The notes: generated by a model not told the origin, from the sequence alone. A stretch of 33,034 bases of DNA from an uncultured Pseudomonadota bacterium (GCA_902785935.1 CADAAN010000003.1:1-33034), one strand, 5' to 3'. Counted from the first letter of the stretch, positions 1 through 8,185 are shown. Made by a program: numbers and translations.

Positions 1-2
1 AG

Positions 3-425
3 ATTATAGAATCGTACGCACCCGACGGAGATATTAAAAATGCCGTCTTAGAACCGCAGGATATCAACGATATTTGCGCCTCGTTTCAATATGCCGCAAC
101 AGATTGTCTGACGCGAAAGCTTAAAAAAGCGATTGCTCTTTTTAAAGAAAAATACCCTCAAGGCCGTCATCTTGTTGTTTCGGGCGGTGTTGCCGCAAAT
201 ATGTATTTGCGCAGCAAGCTCAAAACTTTGGCAGACGAATCGGGACTGATTTTTGCAGCTCCCCCGATTAAATTTTGCACCGACAACGGCGTAATGATTG
301 CTTGGGCAGGTTTAGAGCGCTTTCAAAAAGGATATATTTCAGAACTTGATTTTAAGCCCAGACCGCGTTGGCCTTTAGATGAATTTGCCCCGAAGGCGGC
401 CGGCGCCGGAGGTGTTAAAGCATGA
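3..425 (+). CDS. tsaD: tRNA threonylcarbamoyladenosine transferase TsaD, C-terminal part
   Basis: This is the last 140 residues of TsaD; the start lies outside the window. TsaD (Kae1/Qri7 family) transfers the threonylcarbamoyl group to A37 of ANN-decoding tRNAs in the cytoplasm, working with TsaB and TsaE. The visible part carries the family's ASKHA-fold signatures: VVSGGVAAN at residues 58-66 of the fragment, followed by PPIKFCTDNGVMIAWAG and an ER dipeptide. The TDN aspartate is a metal ligand in the family. The reading frame is open from position 3. The stop codon overlaps the start of nth in an ATGA arrangement, so the two are almost certainly co-transcribed and translationally coupled. 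Confidence 0.95.
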   Translation: MIESYAPDGDIKNAVLEPQDINDICASFQYAATDCLTRKLKKAIALFKEKYPQGRHLVVSGGVAANMYLRSKLKTLADESGLIFAAPPIKFCTDNGVMIAWAGLERFQKGYISELDFKPRPRWPLDEFAPKAAGAGGVKA

Positions 426-1057
426 GAAAAAAATCTGAAATCATGGAAATCATGTCCGCTTTTGAAAAATTAATGCCCGACCCGAAGTGCGAGCTTGGCT
501 ATAAAAATGCTTATACATTGCTTGTTGCGGTTGTCTTGTCGGCTCAAAGCACGGACAAAGGCGTCAACAAGGCGACAAAGGCTTTGTTTGAAGTTGCCGA
601 TTCGCCGCAAAAAATGCTTGATTTGGGCATCGAAAACTTAAAAACATACATCAAAACCATCGGCTTATATAACAATAAGGCCAAAAATATCATGGCTTTA
701 AGCGAAGAATTGGTTAAAAAATATGATGGTATTGTTCCCGATTCGCGCCAAGAATTGGAAAGCCTTTCGGGAGTCGGGCGCAAAACGGCCAATGTTGTCT
801 TAAACGTTTGGTTCAATCAGCCAACTTTGGCGGTTGATACGCATGTTTTGAGGATATCCCATCGCCTTGATTTTTCAAGCGGAAAAACCCCGCGTGAGGT
901 TGAAGATGACCTTATCAGGGTTTTGCCTGAAAAATATATCAAAAACGCAAATCATTGGCTTGTGTTGTTCGGCCGATATACTTGTAAAGCCGTCCGTCCT
1001 GATTGCGAACACTGTCCGATTGCAAACTTTTGCACAAGTAAGGATAAAAGGGTCTGA
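422..1057 (+). CDS. nth: Endonuclease III (base-excision repair DNA glycosylase/AP lyase)
   Basis: The 211-residue protein has the normal length for endonuclease III, which removes oxidised pyrimidines from DNA and nicks the abasic site. The helix-hairpin-helix LSGVGRKTANVV (about residues 114-125) contains the catalytic Lys. It is followed by VDTHVLRISHRL with the catalytic Asp (about residue 139). The C-terminus has a 4Fe-4S cluster motif with Cys spacing C-x6-C-x2-C-x5-C (CKAVRPDCEHCPIANFC). Its ATG overlaps the tsaD stop (ATGA), so the start is firm. No strong intrinsic terminator follows; a REP-like palindrome and the convergent LRR gene A lie downstream. Confidence 0.97.
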   Translation: MRKKSEIMEIMSAFEKLMPDPKCELGYKNAYTLLVAVVLSAQSTDKGVNKATKALFEVADSPQKMLDLGIENLKTYIKTIGLYNNKAKNIMALSEELVKKYDGIVPDSRQELESLSGVGRKTANVVLNVWFNQPTLAVDTHVLRISHRLDFSSGKTPREVEDDLIRVLPEKYIKNANHWLVLFGRYTCKAVRPDCEHCPIANFCTSKDKRV

Positions 1058-1131
1058 CAACAAAAAAGACAGTATTCATTTTATTGCCATCCTTTGGTCT
1101 TGTCCTTTTGTCATGAAAGGAATTGTTCATT

Positions 1132-1160
1132 GTCATCCGCGGGCAAAGTCCCGCGGATCT
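1132..1160. repeat. REP-like palindrome (GTCATCC...GGATCT) at 3' end of LRR gene A
   Basis: A 9-bp perfect stem (ATCCGCGGG/CCCGCGGAT) with a short loop is flanked by GTC on one side and CT on the other. It lies six bases past the stop codon of LRR gene A. A near-identical copy follows LRR gene C at 12248-12276, and relatives with the same ends but other stems are at 7254-7279 and 12335-12362. The GTCAT...ATC outline resembles REP palindromes mobilised by RAYT transposases. It may also help terminate or stabilise the convergent nth and LRR transcripts. Confidence 0.75.
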
Positions 1161-1165
1161 CATCC

Positions 1166-2014
1166 TTATCTGTACCTGATTTTGAAGGAATTTGTCTTGC
1201 CGGCGACTTGATTCGCTTCTTCAATGGTATAGATGCGACGTTCTATTTGAGGTTCTTTCGGATATGGAAGAGATGTCAGTCCTATACTTTGAAGTTTTGC
1301 ATCACATATTTTAGTATCAACCATGCAATAAACCGTAAAATTACCTTCTATTTCCCAAAAAGCATTGGAATTAATAACCAAATTATCATTTGGGTTTAAG
1401 ACAAGCTTTTTTAAGTTACAATTACTGAAAGCTTCTGAGTCAATTTTTGTTACAGTGCTCGGAATAGTGATTTCTTCAATATCAGTCAGGCGGAAAGCTC
1501 GGTACTGTATCTCTTCTAAACCATCATTTAAAACTATCTTTTGCAAAGAAGAACTATCAAATGCGCCGGAACCAATAACTTTTGCTGCTGGAGGTAAAAT
1601 AACTTCTTTAATGTTTGTACCACAAAAGCCCCAGCCGGCAGCTCCATTAAGTTTAGATGGAAAATTGATGATTGCTAAATTTGAGGCACCATTAAAAACA
1701 TCTCCTCCTAAACTTGTTAATGTCTCTGGTAAAGTAACTTTTTTTAAATTCGGAGCATTTTGAAAAGCAAATTGGCCTACTCTTGTTATACCCTTTTCTA
1801 CAACAACTTCCTTTATATCACTATAAACCGAGCGCCAACCTGTATAAGAATTTTTAACATCTCCATTTCCTGTAATGGTTAGAACCCCCTTATCATCAAG
1901 CTTCCAAGAACAATCATCACCGCAATCCGAACCACTGGCAATAGTTGCGGCTTCTAATTGAAAAATTATCATTGTTGCTATCATCAAGGCTAATATAAAT
2001 TTTGTATTTTTCAT
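1166..2014 (-). CDS. Secreted BspA-like leucine-rich-repeat protein (LRR gene A)
   Basis: The 282-residue protein starts with a signal peptide (MKNTKFILALMIATMIIFQL...A). A BspA-type entry segment follows (CGDDCSWKLDDKGVLTITG), then about five LRR_5-type repeats with the pattern I-P-x-x-(V/L)-T-x-I-x-x-x-A-F. These extracellular or surface proteins often bind host or bacterial ligands; no substrate can be named here. The last 24 residues (starting RRIYTIEEANQVAG, ending KIRYR) are shared with LRR genes B and C. The start is supported by AGGAGAATAAAT immediately before the ATG. The gene lies downstream of a structured leader with a terminator (2050-2220), so its expression probably depends on read-through. 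It is convergent with nth. Confidence 0.9.
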   Translation of the reverse strand: MKNTKFILALMIATMIIFQLEAATIASGSDCGDDCSWKLDDKGVLTITGNGDVKNSYTGWRSVYSDIKEVVVEKGITRVGQFAFQNAPNLKKVTLPETLTSLGGDVFNGASNLAIINFPSKLNGAAGWGFCGTNIKEVILPPAAKVIGSGAFDSSSLQKIVLNDGLEEIQYRAFRLTDIEEITIPSTVTKIDSEAFSNCNLKKLVLNPNDNLVINSNAFWEIEGNFTVYCMVDTKICDAKLQSIGLTSLPYPKEPQIERRIYTIEEANQVAGKTNSFKIRYR

Positions 2015-2049
2015 ATTTATTCTCCTGTTTTTCTTTTTTCATACTTTAA

Positions 2050-2220
2050 AAACAAAAATTCCGTCTTAAATAACCTAAAACGGAGGAGTTAGATAACTGT
2101 TGCTGTACAGTTTTCTTTATTCGAGCAAGAGTTTAAATCGTGCCTTAGCTCAGAAACTCCTCTCTTACAAGGAGTCATACAGCAAACGTGTTATCTAAAC
2201 ACCGCAACCATTTTGGTTAC
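2050..2220 (-). ncRNA. Structured leader RNA A with intrinsic terminator, upstream of LRR gene A
   Basis: On the minus strand the RNA begins with the hairpin GTAACCA-AAA-TGGTTGC. A long stem follows: outer pairing 2191-2198 with 2089-2096 (8 bp) and inner pairing 2178-2185 with 2100-2107 (8 bp). A small hairpin (ACTCCT/AGGAGT, 2170-2175 with 2156-2161) sits inside. It ends in a terminator, CCGTTTT...AAGACGG plus a T-rich run (2083 to about 2050). Only a Shine-Dalgarno fits between the terminator and the LRR start. Leader B (8186-8346) has the same layout, and its stem bases differ while pairing is kept. GAGGAGTT inside the stem could instead pair with AACTCCTC just before the terminator, a possible switch. 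I cannot assign it to a known RNA class; it could also be an independent small RNA. Confidence 0.75.
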
Positions 2221-2227
2221 GTCTTTA

Positions 2228-2256
2228 ATTGTGGCACAAAATAAATGTGTTGTCAA
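2228..2256 (-). promoter_or_regulatory. Sigma70-type promoter of leader A / LRR gene A, with operator-like palindromes
   Basis: On the minus strand TTGACA (2251-2256) is separated by 17 bases from CACAAT (2228-2233). The conserved RNA start GTAACC lies seven bases downstream, exactly as for leader B. Two palindromes overlap it: TTGTGgCACAA (2229-2239) across the -10 box and GTGTTGT/ACAACAC (2247-2253 and 2267-2273) around the -35 box. Either could be a repressor site, which is inference. Confidence 0.7.
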
Positions 2257-2301
2257 ATATTTTTTAACAACACAAAAGTTTGATTTGGCAAATATTTCTT
2301 T

Positions 2302-4272
2302 TTAATTCCATGGTTTATGGCCGATTTGCGCACGAACGGATAAATGTTTTGCACTTTTGTTTTGGCGCAAATAAACGGCGCCGCCTAAATTTTTTTGCGT
2401 ATTGAGCGGCTTGCCGTCAAGGCTGATTTGCCCTTTTAAATCAAAACTCAAGACATCTTGATAAACACACATATTTTTATCACAAAAAAGCCCGTCCAAT
2501 TCATACTTTTGAGGCGATTTAATCAGATTTGTGTGCTGATATCCCTGTCCCCAAACGTCAAGCAGAAATTTGTTTTTCTTTTGCGAAAAAACAATAAGCT
2601 CATCACTTGATTTTTGTATGCCGACCGTTAATCCATCCGCAGAATATAAAATATCCGGCGTTTTTGCAAAGGCATAAAAAACAAAACCCGATACAATCGG
2701 CAAAATCCCCCAAAACCGCCACTTTTTTGACCACAGGCAAAGCCACAATCCGCCAAGCGTTATCAAAATCATTGCCCCGAGCGGCATGGTATGAAGCGTC
2801 ATATCAGCATACTTTAATTTTGAAACGTTTGCTGTCAAGGCATTTAATAAACCAAGTCCGTATCCCGAAATATAAAGCGCCGGTGCACTTAAATGAAACG
2901 GCATCAGCACAAGGCTTAAAAATATAAACGGCATGACAACAAACGCAATCACCGGCGCGGCCAAAACATTGCCCAGTATGGTATAAGGCGCAAATGTGCC
3001 GAAATGATAGAGCGTATAAGGCAAGGTTGCAACGCTTGCAATCAGACTCGTCAAAACAACGCCGATAAAATAATATAACACGCGCACAAAAACGCCCTTA
3101 TGCTTTTTGAAATAACCCTTTTGTTTGAATATATCATAAAACGCAATCAGCGCCGTTGCCGCCGCAAATGACATCTGAAAACCGGCTTGTAAAATGACAT
3201 ACGGCTCTAAAATCAAAATAACAAGCGCACTCAGTGCCACCATCCGCATTGAAATGGCATCTCTGTCAAAAATAATCCCCAAAAAGACGACACTTGTCAT
3301 AATAAATGCGCGCATTGCCGGCACGCTTGTCCCCGAAAGCAGTAAATAAATCAAAGAAAACGCAATTGCAAAAATGCCGGCCGCATTTTTTGATGAAAAA
3401 CGCAAAACAAGGTACGGAATACATGCAAAAATCAAGCGCACAACAAAAAACGCAAATCCGGAAACCAACCCCATATGCAACCCCGATATCGCCAAAAAAT
3501 GCGCCAATCCCGTGTTTTTGTACTGATTATACTGTTTTTCGCTCAAAAGATTTTTATCTCCGACCAAAATGGCAGAAGCAATGCCAGCCTCGCTCTCGGG
3601 CAGAGTTTTTGCAACAAAAGATGCAATATTTGAACGTGCATGATTGATAAAATCAGAAAATCTGCCGACAACCCCCTCTTTTGCATCGCAGTCAGTTTCA
3701 TAAATGCCGCTCAAAGCATAGCCGATAGCTGAAATACCTTGATAAAAAGCGTGCCTGTCAAATTCAAACCCGCCGACTTTTAAGGGATAAGAAGGCTTCA
3801 TGACAGAGGCAACCGTTTCCACGCATTGACCATTGGCAAAATTTGCTTTTTGTCTGACTGAAATGCGATAAATCCCTGTTCTGTCATTTTCAAAATCAGA
3901 AACATTTTTCAGCCAAATTCTTGTTTTGCCGCTCGGCATACTATCCGTACGCAAAATTTTACCTTTAAGATAAATTGTTTCGGTATTTTGCACAAACGAA
4001 ACATGCTTTGCCTGATAAACACTGTAAAGCTTGATGTATGAAAAGCCTGATGCAATCAACAAAATACAGGTCAAAAACAAAACATGCATCTGCCTTTTGC
4101 GACAAAGATAAATCATTAAAAGCAAAAGCTCTGTCAAAAAAATCAGTACAAATGCATTTACTTCAAACGGCACGGCAAAATAAAAACCGATACCGAGCCC
4201 GAACAAAACAGGCACCCACAAAAAATGCCGTTCATATTCATCTGTCAGATTTTTTTTGAGGTATTCAAGCAT
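2302..4272 (-). CDS. comEC: ComEC/Rec2-family DNA-uptake channel, without metallo-beta-lactamase domain
   Basis: This 656-residue inner-membrane protein belongs to the ComEC/Rec2 family, which passes single-stranded DNA into the cytoplasm during natural transformation. An N-terminal pair of membrane segments is followed by a periplasmic OB-like (DUF4131) region. The Competence domain then shows the signature AHFLAISGLHMGLVSG and many transmembrane helices. After the last helix (about residue 535) only about 110 residues remain, and no HxHxDH motif of the usual metallo-beta-lactamase domain is visible. I chose the ATG at 4272, which overlaps the end of lpxB by 8 bases; an in-frame upstream start at 4329 would overlap by 65. 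It is third in the operon lpxI-lpxB-comEC. Confidence 0.9.
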   Translation of the reverse strand: MLEYLKKNLTDEYERHFLWVPVLFGLGIGFYFAVPFEVNAFVLIFLTELLLLMIYLCRKRQMHVLFLTCILLIASGFSYIKLYSVYQAKHVSFVQNTETIYLKGKILRTDSMPSGKTRIWLKNVSDFENDRTGIYRISVRQKANFANGQCVETVASVMKPSYPLKVGGFEFDRHAFYQGISAIGYALSGIYETDCDAKEGVVGRFSDFINHARSNIASFVAKTLPESEAGIASAILVGDKNLLSEKQYNQYKNTGLAHFLAISGLHMGLVSGFAFFVVRLIFACIPYLVLRFSSKNAAGIFAIAFSLIYLLLSGTSVPAMRAFIMTSVVFLGIIFDRDAISMRMVALSALVILILEPYVILQAGFQMSFAAATALIAFYDIFKQKGYFKKHKGVFVRVLYYFIGVVLTSLIASVATLPYTLYHFGTFAPYTILGNVLAAPVIAFVVMPFIFLSLVLMPFHLSAPALYISGYGLGLLNALTANVSKLKYADMTLHTMPLGAMILITLGGLWLCLWSKKWRFWGILPIVSGFVFYAFAKTPDILYSADGLTVGIQKSSDELIVFSQKKNKFLLDVWGQGYQHTNLIKSPQKYELDGLFCDKNMCVYQDVLSFDLKGQISLDGKPLNTQKNLGGAVYLRQNKSAKHLSVRAQIGHKPWN

Positions 4273-5416
4273 CACAGCCCGTGATGGAAAGCAAAACATC
4301 GCAAGCATTAGCGCTCGGCGTCTGTTCATTTAAGCCCAAAATTTCTTTAACCTTTTTAAAGCCGTCCATTTGTTTTTGATACAAATCACCCTTTTTTATA
4401 AGCTCTCCGAGGTAATACAAAATTTTGTCTTTGTTGCAATTTTCCTGCAACAACTCCGGCACAACTTCACGCCCGAGCAAAATATTGCTCAAATTAACAA
4501 ACTCTATTTTAAGCAACCTTCGGGCCAAAAATGCCGTAAGCGGCGCCACACGATACGCAATAATATGCGGCACGTCAACCATGGCAAGCTCAAGCGCTAC
4601 CGTCCCCGAGGCGGCAACAGCCACGTCGGCGGCCTTAAAAGCATCGTGTCTGTCATATTCCGTATTTAAAATATAAAGCGGCAATTTCGTATGTTGCGTC
4701 ATTTCACGCACCTTGTCTTCTACCGTTTTGACGGTCGGAATAACAAACACAAAATCCGGATGCTTTTGATAAAATGTTTCCGCCGCATCTAAAAAGACAG
4801 GCAACAATCGCGCTACCTCATTTTTGCGTGAGCCGGGCAAAATCGCCATCACTTTTTTGTCATCTGCAATATTAAAGCGTGCCTTAAAATCATCACCGTT
4901 GCCATATAAAACTGCACTTTCAATCACCGGATGACCGACAAACGTCGCCTCTAAATGATAGGGCGTAAAATATTTCGGCTCATAAGGAAAAAGGGTGAGC
5001 AAATGATCAATATATTTATACATCGTACGCGCGCGCTTTTTCTTCCAAGCCCAAACTTGCGGCGCGACATAATGAACTTGCTTGATTTTGAGCTTTCTTT
5101 TTCTCAAAGCTTTGTGGATACGCGCCGAAAAACTCCAACTGTCAACGGTAATAACAACATCGGGCTTAACGCGCACAATATCGTCAACCGTCTGACGGAT
5201 ACGTTTCAAAATGCGCGGTATTGATGGCACAACTTCCAAAATCCCCATCACGGCCAGTTCTTTAACATCAAAAAGCGATTTAAGCCCTTCCCGCTCCATC
5301 GTTTCACCGCCCACACCGAAAAATTCGGTATCCGGACATTTGGCACACATGGCACGCATCAGCCTTGAGGCAAGTAAATCACCGGACGGCTCGCCGGCTA
5401 TAATATAAACTTTCAT
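4265..5416 (-). CDS. lpxB: Lipid-A-disaccharide synthase
   Basis: LpxB condenses UDP-2,3-diacylglucosamine with 2,3-diacylglucosamine-1-phosphate (lipid X) at the inner face of the inner membrane. The 383-residue protein is of normal length. Typical features are the N-terminal AGEPSGDLLASRLM, GVGGETMEREG, the QVWAWKKKRARTMYKYID block, LPGSRKNEVARLLP and AASGTVALELAM. The upstream extension to 5494 is rejected: the ATG at 5416 begins MKVYIIAGEPSGD, as in the family, and lies one base after the lpxI stop. GGAG lies just upstream. LpxI makes its substrate, so the two genes act in consecutive steps. Confidence 0.97.
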   Translation of the reverse strand: MKVYIIAGEPSGDLLASRLMRAMCAKCPDTEFFGVGGETMEREGLKSLFDVKELAVMGILEVVPSIPRILKRIRQTVDDIVRVKPDVVITVDSWSFSARIHKALRKRKLKIKQVHYVAPQVWAWKKKRARTMYKYIDHLLTLFPYEPKYFTPYHLEATFVGHPVIESAVLYGNGDDFKARFNIADDKKVMAILPGSRKNEVARLLPVFLDAAETFYQKHPDFVFVIPTVKTVEDKVREMTQHTKLPLYILNTEYDRHDAFKAADVAVAASGTVALELAMVDVPHIIAYRVAPLTAFLARRLLKIEFVNLSNILLGREVVPELLQENCNKDKILYYLGELIKKGDLYQKQMDGFKKVKEILGLNEQTPSANACDVLLSITGCDA

Positions 5417-5417
5417 C

Positions 5418-6257
5418 TTAAATATACTCCGATGGATTGATTCCGATGATAAACATTTTATAGCTGTTTGCAAGCTTGACGGCCTCGATTTCATTAACCA
5501 TCAAAGCATTGCCGGCATGCACGGCCAAGCCCTTTAAGCCGGCCTGATGTGCATTTTCAACTGTTCTCATCCCGATGGTCGGCAAATCAAGACGCATATC
5601 CTGTTGCATTTTTCGAAGCTTGACCAAGACACCGCCATCACCTTTACGTTTATAAGAACCACAGCGTTTGATAAGTTCATCCGTGCCTTCAATACCTTCA
5701 ACACCGAGCACAAGTCCCTGCTGAACAACAACCGCCTGTCCGACATCAAGTTTGCCAAGCGTTAAGGCAACTTCAACCCCGCGTTTAATGTCTGCAAGAG
5801 CCTGCTTGTCAGGTTTGCACTTTGTCAAAACACCTTCTTTAAGCAAAATGTCAGGCAAAACTTCATGAATACCGACGACCTTAAAACCTTCTTTTTCAAT
5901 TTCACGGGTCAACGCGCGCAAAATACCATCATCACCCAATGCTTTAAATCCGATTTTTGCAAAAAACGCGGCCGTTCTCAAATCAGGCACAAGATCAGCA
6001 AGTGTCGGCCGATGAATGGTACCGATCATCACAATATCCTGGACACCGCTTTGTTTAAAATACTTAAAACCCGTACCGGCCTCACCGATGCGAATCCACT
6101 TATAATCAAAACTGTCATCAAAACAAGCCTTGTCCGCATTAGAGCAAATTGCCAACACGTCAAAGGGAATTTGATTTTTCTTTAAATGTTCAATCAACAT
6201 TTTCGGCAAACTTCCGCCGCCGGCAATAATACCTATTTTTCGTATTTCGTCAGACAT
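5418..6257 (-). CDS. lpxI: UDP-2,3-diacylglucosamine pyrophosphatase LpxI (DUF1009)
   Basis: LpxI hydrolyses UDP-2,3-diacylglucosamine to lipid X and UMP. It replaces LpxH in alphaproteobacteria and some other bacteria. The 279 residues begin with a nucleotide-binding-like segment, IGIIAGGGSLPKMLIEHL. The C-terminal half holds the family hallmark AVVVQQGLVLGVEGIEGTDELI, and GTIHRPTLADL near residue 79 is also typical. It is the first gene of the lpxI-lpxB-comEC operon, with a recognisable promoter upstream (6292-6320). Its presence supports an alphaproteobacterial host. Confidence 0.95.
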   Translation of the reverse strand: MSDEIRKIGIIAGGGSLPKMLIEHLKKNQIPFDVLAICSNADKACFDDSFDYKWIRIGEAGTGFKYFKQSGVQDIVMIGTIHRPTLADLVPDLRTAAFFAKIGFKALGDDGILRALTREIEKEGFKVVGIHEVLPDILLKEGVLTKCKPDKQALADIKRGVEVALTLGKLDVGQAVVVQQGLVLGVEGIEGTDELIKRCGSYKRKGDGGVLVKLRKMQQDMRLDLPTIGMRTVENAHQAGLKGLAVHAGNALMVNEIEAVKLANSYKMFIIGINPSEYI

Positions 6258-6291
6258 TTTTCTCTTTCATCTTACGATTTTGATAAGGCAG

Positions 6292-6320
6292 AGATTAGCA
6301 CATCAAAGCACGACTTTCAA
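6292..6320 (-). promoter_or_regulatory. Promoter of the lpxI-lpxB-comEC operon
   Basis: On the minus strand TTGAAA (6315-6320) and TAATCT (6292-6297) are separated by 17 bases, about 35 bases upstream of the lpxI start. Both boxes match the sigma70 consensus moderately well. Confidence 0.55.
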
Positions 6321-6397
6321 GCATATTTTTTTTCAAAGCCGAAATATCTAAAGATGAAGCATCTGCCTATTTTTTAATTAATTAATCAAAGAAGGTC

Positions 6398-6486
6398 TTG
6401 ACAACAACAAAAATTTGTTACCATAAGTTCGTATACATATTCCTATAATCAAACCTTAGAGTCAACAGTCCTCGTTAAAGCCGAGG
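6398..6486 (+). promoter_or_regulatory. Promoter region and SD-masking hairpin upstream of the 6497 gene
   Basis: TTGACA (6398-6403) and a consensus TATAAT (6444-6449) are present but too far apart to be one promoter. The TTGACA may pair with CATAAG (6422-6427) after 18 bases, or TATAAT may use a weak -35. Downstream, CCTCG (6470-6474) pairs with CGAGG (6482-6486). This places part of the Shine-Dalgarno (GAGGCGGA) in a hairpin and suggests translational control. Confidence 0.35.
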
Positions 6487-6496
6487 CGGAATAATT

Positions 6497-7099
6497 ATGA
6501 CAAAAGAAGAAATCAAAAAAATTGTTCAGACCATTGATGCGGGGCAGAAAATCGAAAACGACATCGTCATTTTCAACGTGCCTCTCGAAAAATTCAGCAC
6601 CTACGTGGTTGAAAAAGAGTATCCCTTGTCCGAAAAGGTGCAGATGATGCTTTTGGACGCCGGCAAAAAGGCGTACTATGAAGAGTACCTCATGGGTCAT
6701 TCTCTTTCGGATACCGTCTTCAAGGCAATGCTTGAAAAGGACGAGTGGTACTTTGTACAGTACTGTCTCAAAACTTGCGTTACCCACGATCAAAAGAAGA
6801 TTATCATCGCCCACAAAAAGGCTTTGCATCTTATCGATGTGATGATGGATAACGCCGATTCCGAAACAGCCGCATGGCTGAGATTGCCCGAGCTCGACGT
6901 TCCCTTTGTCAAGATGGAAGGGGTGGAAGCAGACAAGGTTCTTGCGCGTTATATGCGCGACAACGTACAGCTGTCCGAAGAGGCTCAGTTAGCTCTCTTT
7001 GAAAAGAAGGATCCCAAGAAATGGGTTCAGTATTACCATCAGAACAGGTGTCTTGAAGGCAAGGCATTAGAAAAGGCTAAAGAAAAAAAGTGGATTTAG
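6497..7099 (+). CDS. Hypothetical protein, 200 residues, cytosolic
   Basis: I do not recognise this protein. It has no signal peptide or membrane segment and is rich in Lys, Glu and Asp. It looks largely helical, with short repeated-looking units such as YPLSEKVQMMLLDAGKKAYYEEYL and DNVQLSEEAQLALFEKKDPKKWVQYY. These recall helical-repeat proteins in which each unit ends in a tyrosine- or tryptophan-rich helix. The start is supported by GAGGCGGA eight bases upstream of the ATG. A strong terminator follows at 7119-7150, so the gene is a single transcription unit. Its bases are less AT-rich than the neighbours (many AAG, CTC and GAC codons), which may mean recent acquisition. No function is proposed. 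Confidence 0.75.
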   Translation: MTKEEIKKIVQTIDAGQKIENDIVIFNVPLEKFSTYVVEKEYPLSEKVQMMLLDAGKKAYYEEYLMGHSLSDTVFKAMLEKDEWYFVQYCLKTCVTHDQKKIIIAHKKALHLIDVMMDNADSETAAWLRLPELDVPFVKMEGVEADKVLARYMRDNVQLSEEAQLALFEKKDPKKWVQYYHQNRCLEGKALEKAKEKKWI

Positions 7100-7118
7100 C
7101 CTTTACGCATGAAAAAAA

Positions 7119-7150
7119 GACCGAAGATATTTTATCTTCGGCCTTTTTTT
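7119..7150 (+). terminator. Intrinsic terminator of the 6497 gene
   Basis: A 9-bp perfect stem (CCGAAGATA/TATCTTCGG, 7121-7129 with 7133-7141) is followed by a run of seven T. A-rich sequence on the other side may allow it to work in both directions. Confidence 0.9.
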
Positions 7151-7253
7151 AATGTTGTATCCCAAAATTTTATCGATACCGAATCGAAAAAGTGTTTGTC
7201 TTGCCTTAAAATATCATGGACGGATACATTCCGGCCATCTCATCAAAAACACC

Positions 7254-7279
7254 GTCATCCTGAATTTATTTCAGGATCT
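7254..7279. repeat. REP-like palindrome overlapping the stop codon of LRR gene B
   Basis: An 8-bp stem (ATCCTGAA/TTCAGGAT) has the same outer bases (GTCATCC...GGATCT) as the palindromes after LRR genes A and C, but a different stem and loop. It overlaps the LRR B stop codon by two bases, so the element abuts or supplies the end of the gene. Confidence 0.7.
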
Positions 7280-8165
7280 ACCGATACCTGATTTTGACGG
7301 AATTAACCTCACCGGCGACAGCATTGGCCTCGTCGATGGTGTAAATGCGAATATCCGCACGTTGAGGCGCTGAGGGTGTTTCTATAACATCGTCAAGACC
7401 GCCATTGCCTTCACCGCCGTTGTCATTATTTGCCAGAACATCACCATCACCTGAATCGCCGTTATCTGTGACTTCTCCGACCGGTTCGGGTTCCGGTTCG
7501 GGTTCCGGTTCAGGCTCCGGTTCCGGTTCATGATAAGGATTTCCGCTATGCAAATCATTGAGGGAGGTATATTTTGTGCCGTCTTGAGTAACAACCATGC
7601 CATCTTCATCTTTGCTGTATAAAATCATATTCCCGTTTAAATCTCTTGTGAAAAGTTGCAATTTTGACAATTGACCGGCATTGTTGGCGTTGATTAAAGA
7701 AGAGCATCTGCCTTCTGATGTATCTTGGCAATAAATTTTCATGTTGGAAGGGGTATCATAAAAAGCACCTGCTCCAATAGATGCTACACCATCACCGATG
7801 GTCACCGAGGTTAAACTGGTGTCACCCCGAAAGGCATAATCGCCGATAGTTTCAACGGAATCTGGAATAGTAATGTTTGTGATGCCTCTCAAATCTGCAA
7901 GTGCATACCTTCCTATATACGAAAGATTGCCAATGCTAACTGAAGTTGGATAACTACTACTTCTTGCGTAAGACCATGGGGCAGTTGAATTATATCCTAA
8001 AGCAGTACTGTAAGTTCGTTCATAATCGCCGGTAGTGGCAGCTTCTTCTTTATTAGTGGCGTAAAGAGATAGCACTTTAGTTATTTTATTAAATTGCCAA
8101 GAAAGGTTATATGCCTGCGCATTAAAACTTAAAATCAGTCCTAAAATCAAAATATATTTTATCAT
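7278..8165 (-). CDS. Secreted BspA-like leucine-rich-repeat protein with Glu-Pro linker (LRR gene B)
   Basis: The 295-residue protein begins with a signal peptide (MIKYILILGLILSFNAQA). About three LRR_5 repeats follow, for example GITNITIPDSVETIGDYAF and TSLTSVTIGDGVASIGAGAF. Next come an EP-repeat linker of eight Glu-Pro dipeptides (about residues 212-227) and an acidic, Asn/Gly-rich stretch. The C-terminal tail begins IRIYTIDEANAVAG and ends VNSVKIRYR, almost identical to that of LRR gene C. The linker suggests that the tail is held away from the LRR domain, as an anchor or export signal would be; this is inference. AAGGAG precedes the ATG. Leader RNA B with its terminator lies directly upstream (8186-8346). 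Confidence 0.9.
   Translation of the reverse strand: MIKYILILGLILSFNAQAYNLSWQFNKITKVLSLYATNKEEAATTGDYERTYSTALGYNSTAPWSYARSSSYPTSVSIGNLSYIGRYALADLRGITNITIPDSVETIGDYAFRGDTSLTSVTIGDGVASIGAGAFYDTPSNMKIYCQDTSEGRCSSLINANNAGQLSKLQLFTRDLNGNMILYSKDEDGMVVTQDGTKYTSLNDLHSGNPYHEPEPEPEPEPEPEPEPVGEVTDNGDSGDGDVLANNDNGGEGNGGLDDVIETPSAPQRADIRIYTIDEANAVAGEVNSVKIRYR
7483..7530. repeat. Hexanucleotide microsatellite encoding (EP)8
   Basis: Eight tandem six-base units (GGTTCG/GGTTCC and close variants) encode the Glu-Pro linker of LRR gene B on the minus strand. Slippage by whole units would change the linker by two residues without shifting the frame. Confidence 0.85.
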
Positions 8166-8185
8166 ATCTTTTCTCCTTTTTAAAA

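Noticed and set aside
5417-5494. N-terminal extension of lpxB
   Set aside because: The conserved family start MKVYIIAGEPSGD is at 5416; the extension overlaps lpxI and is not LpxB-like.
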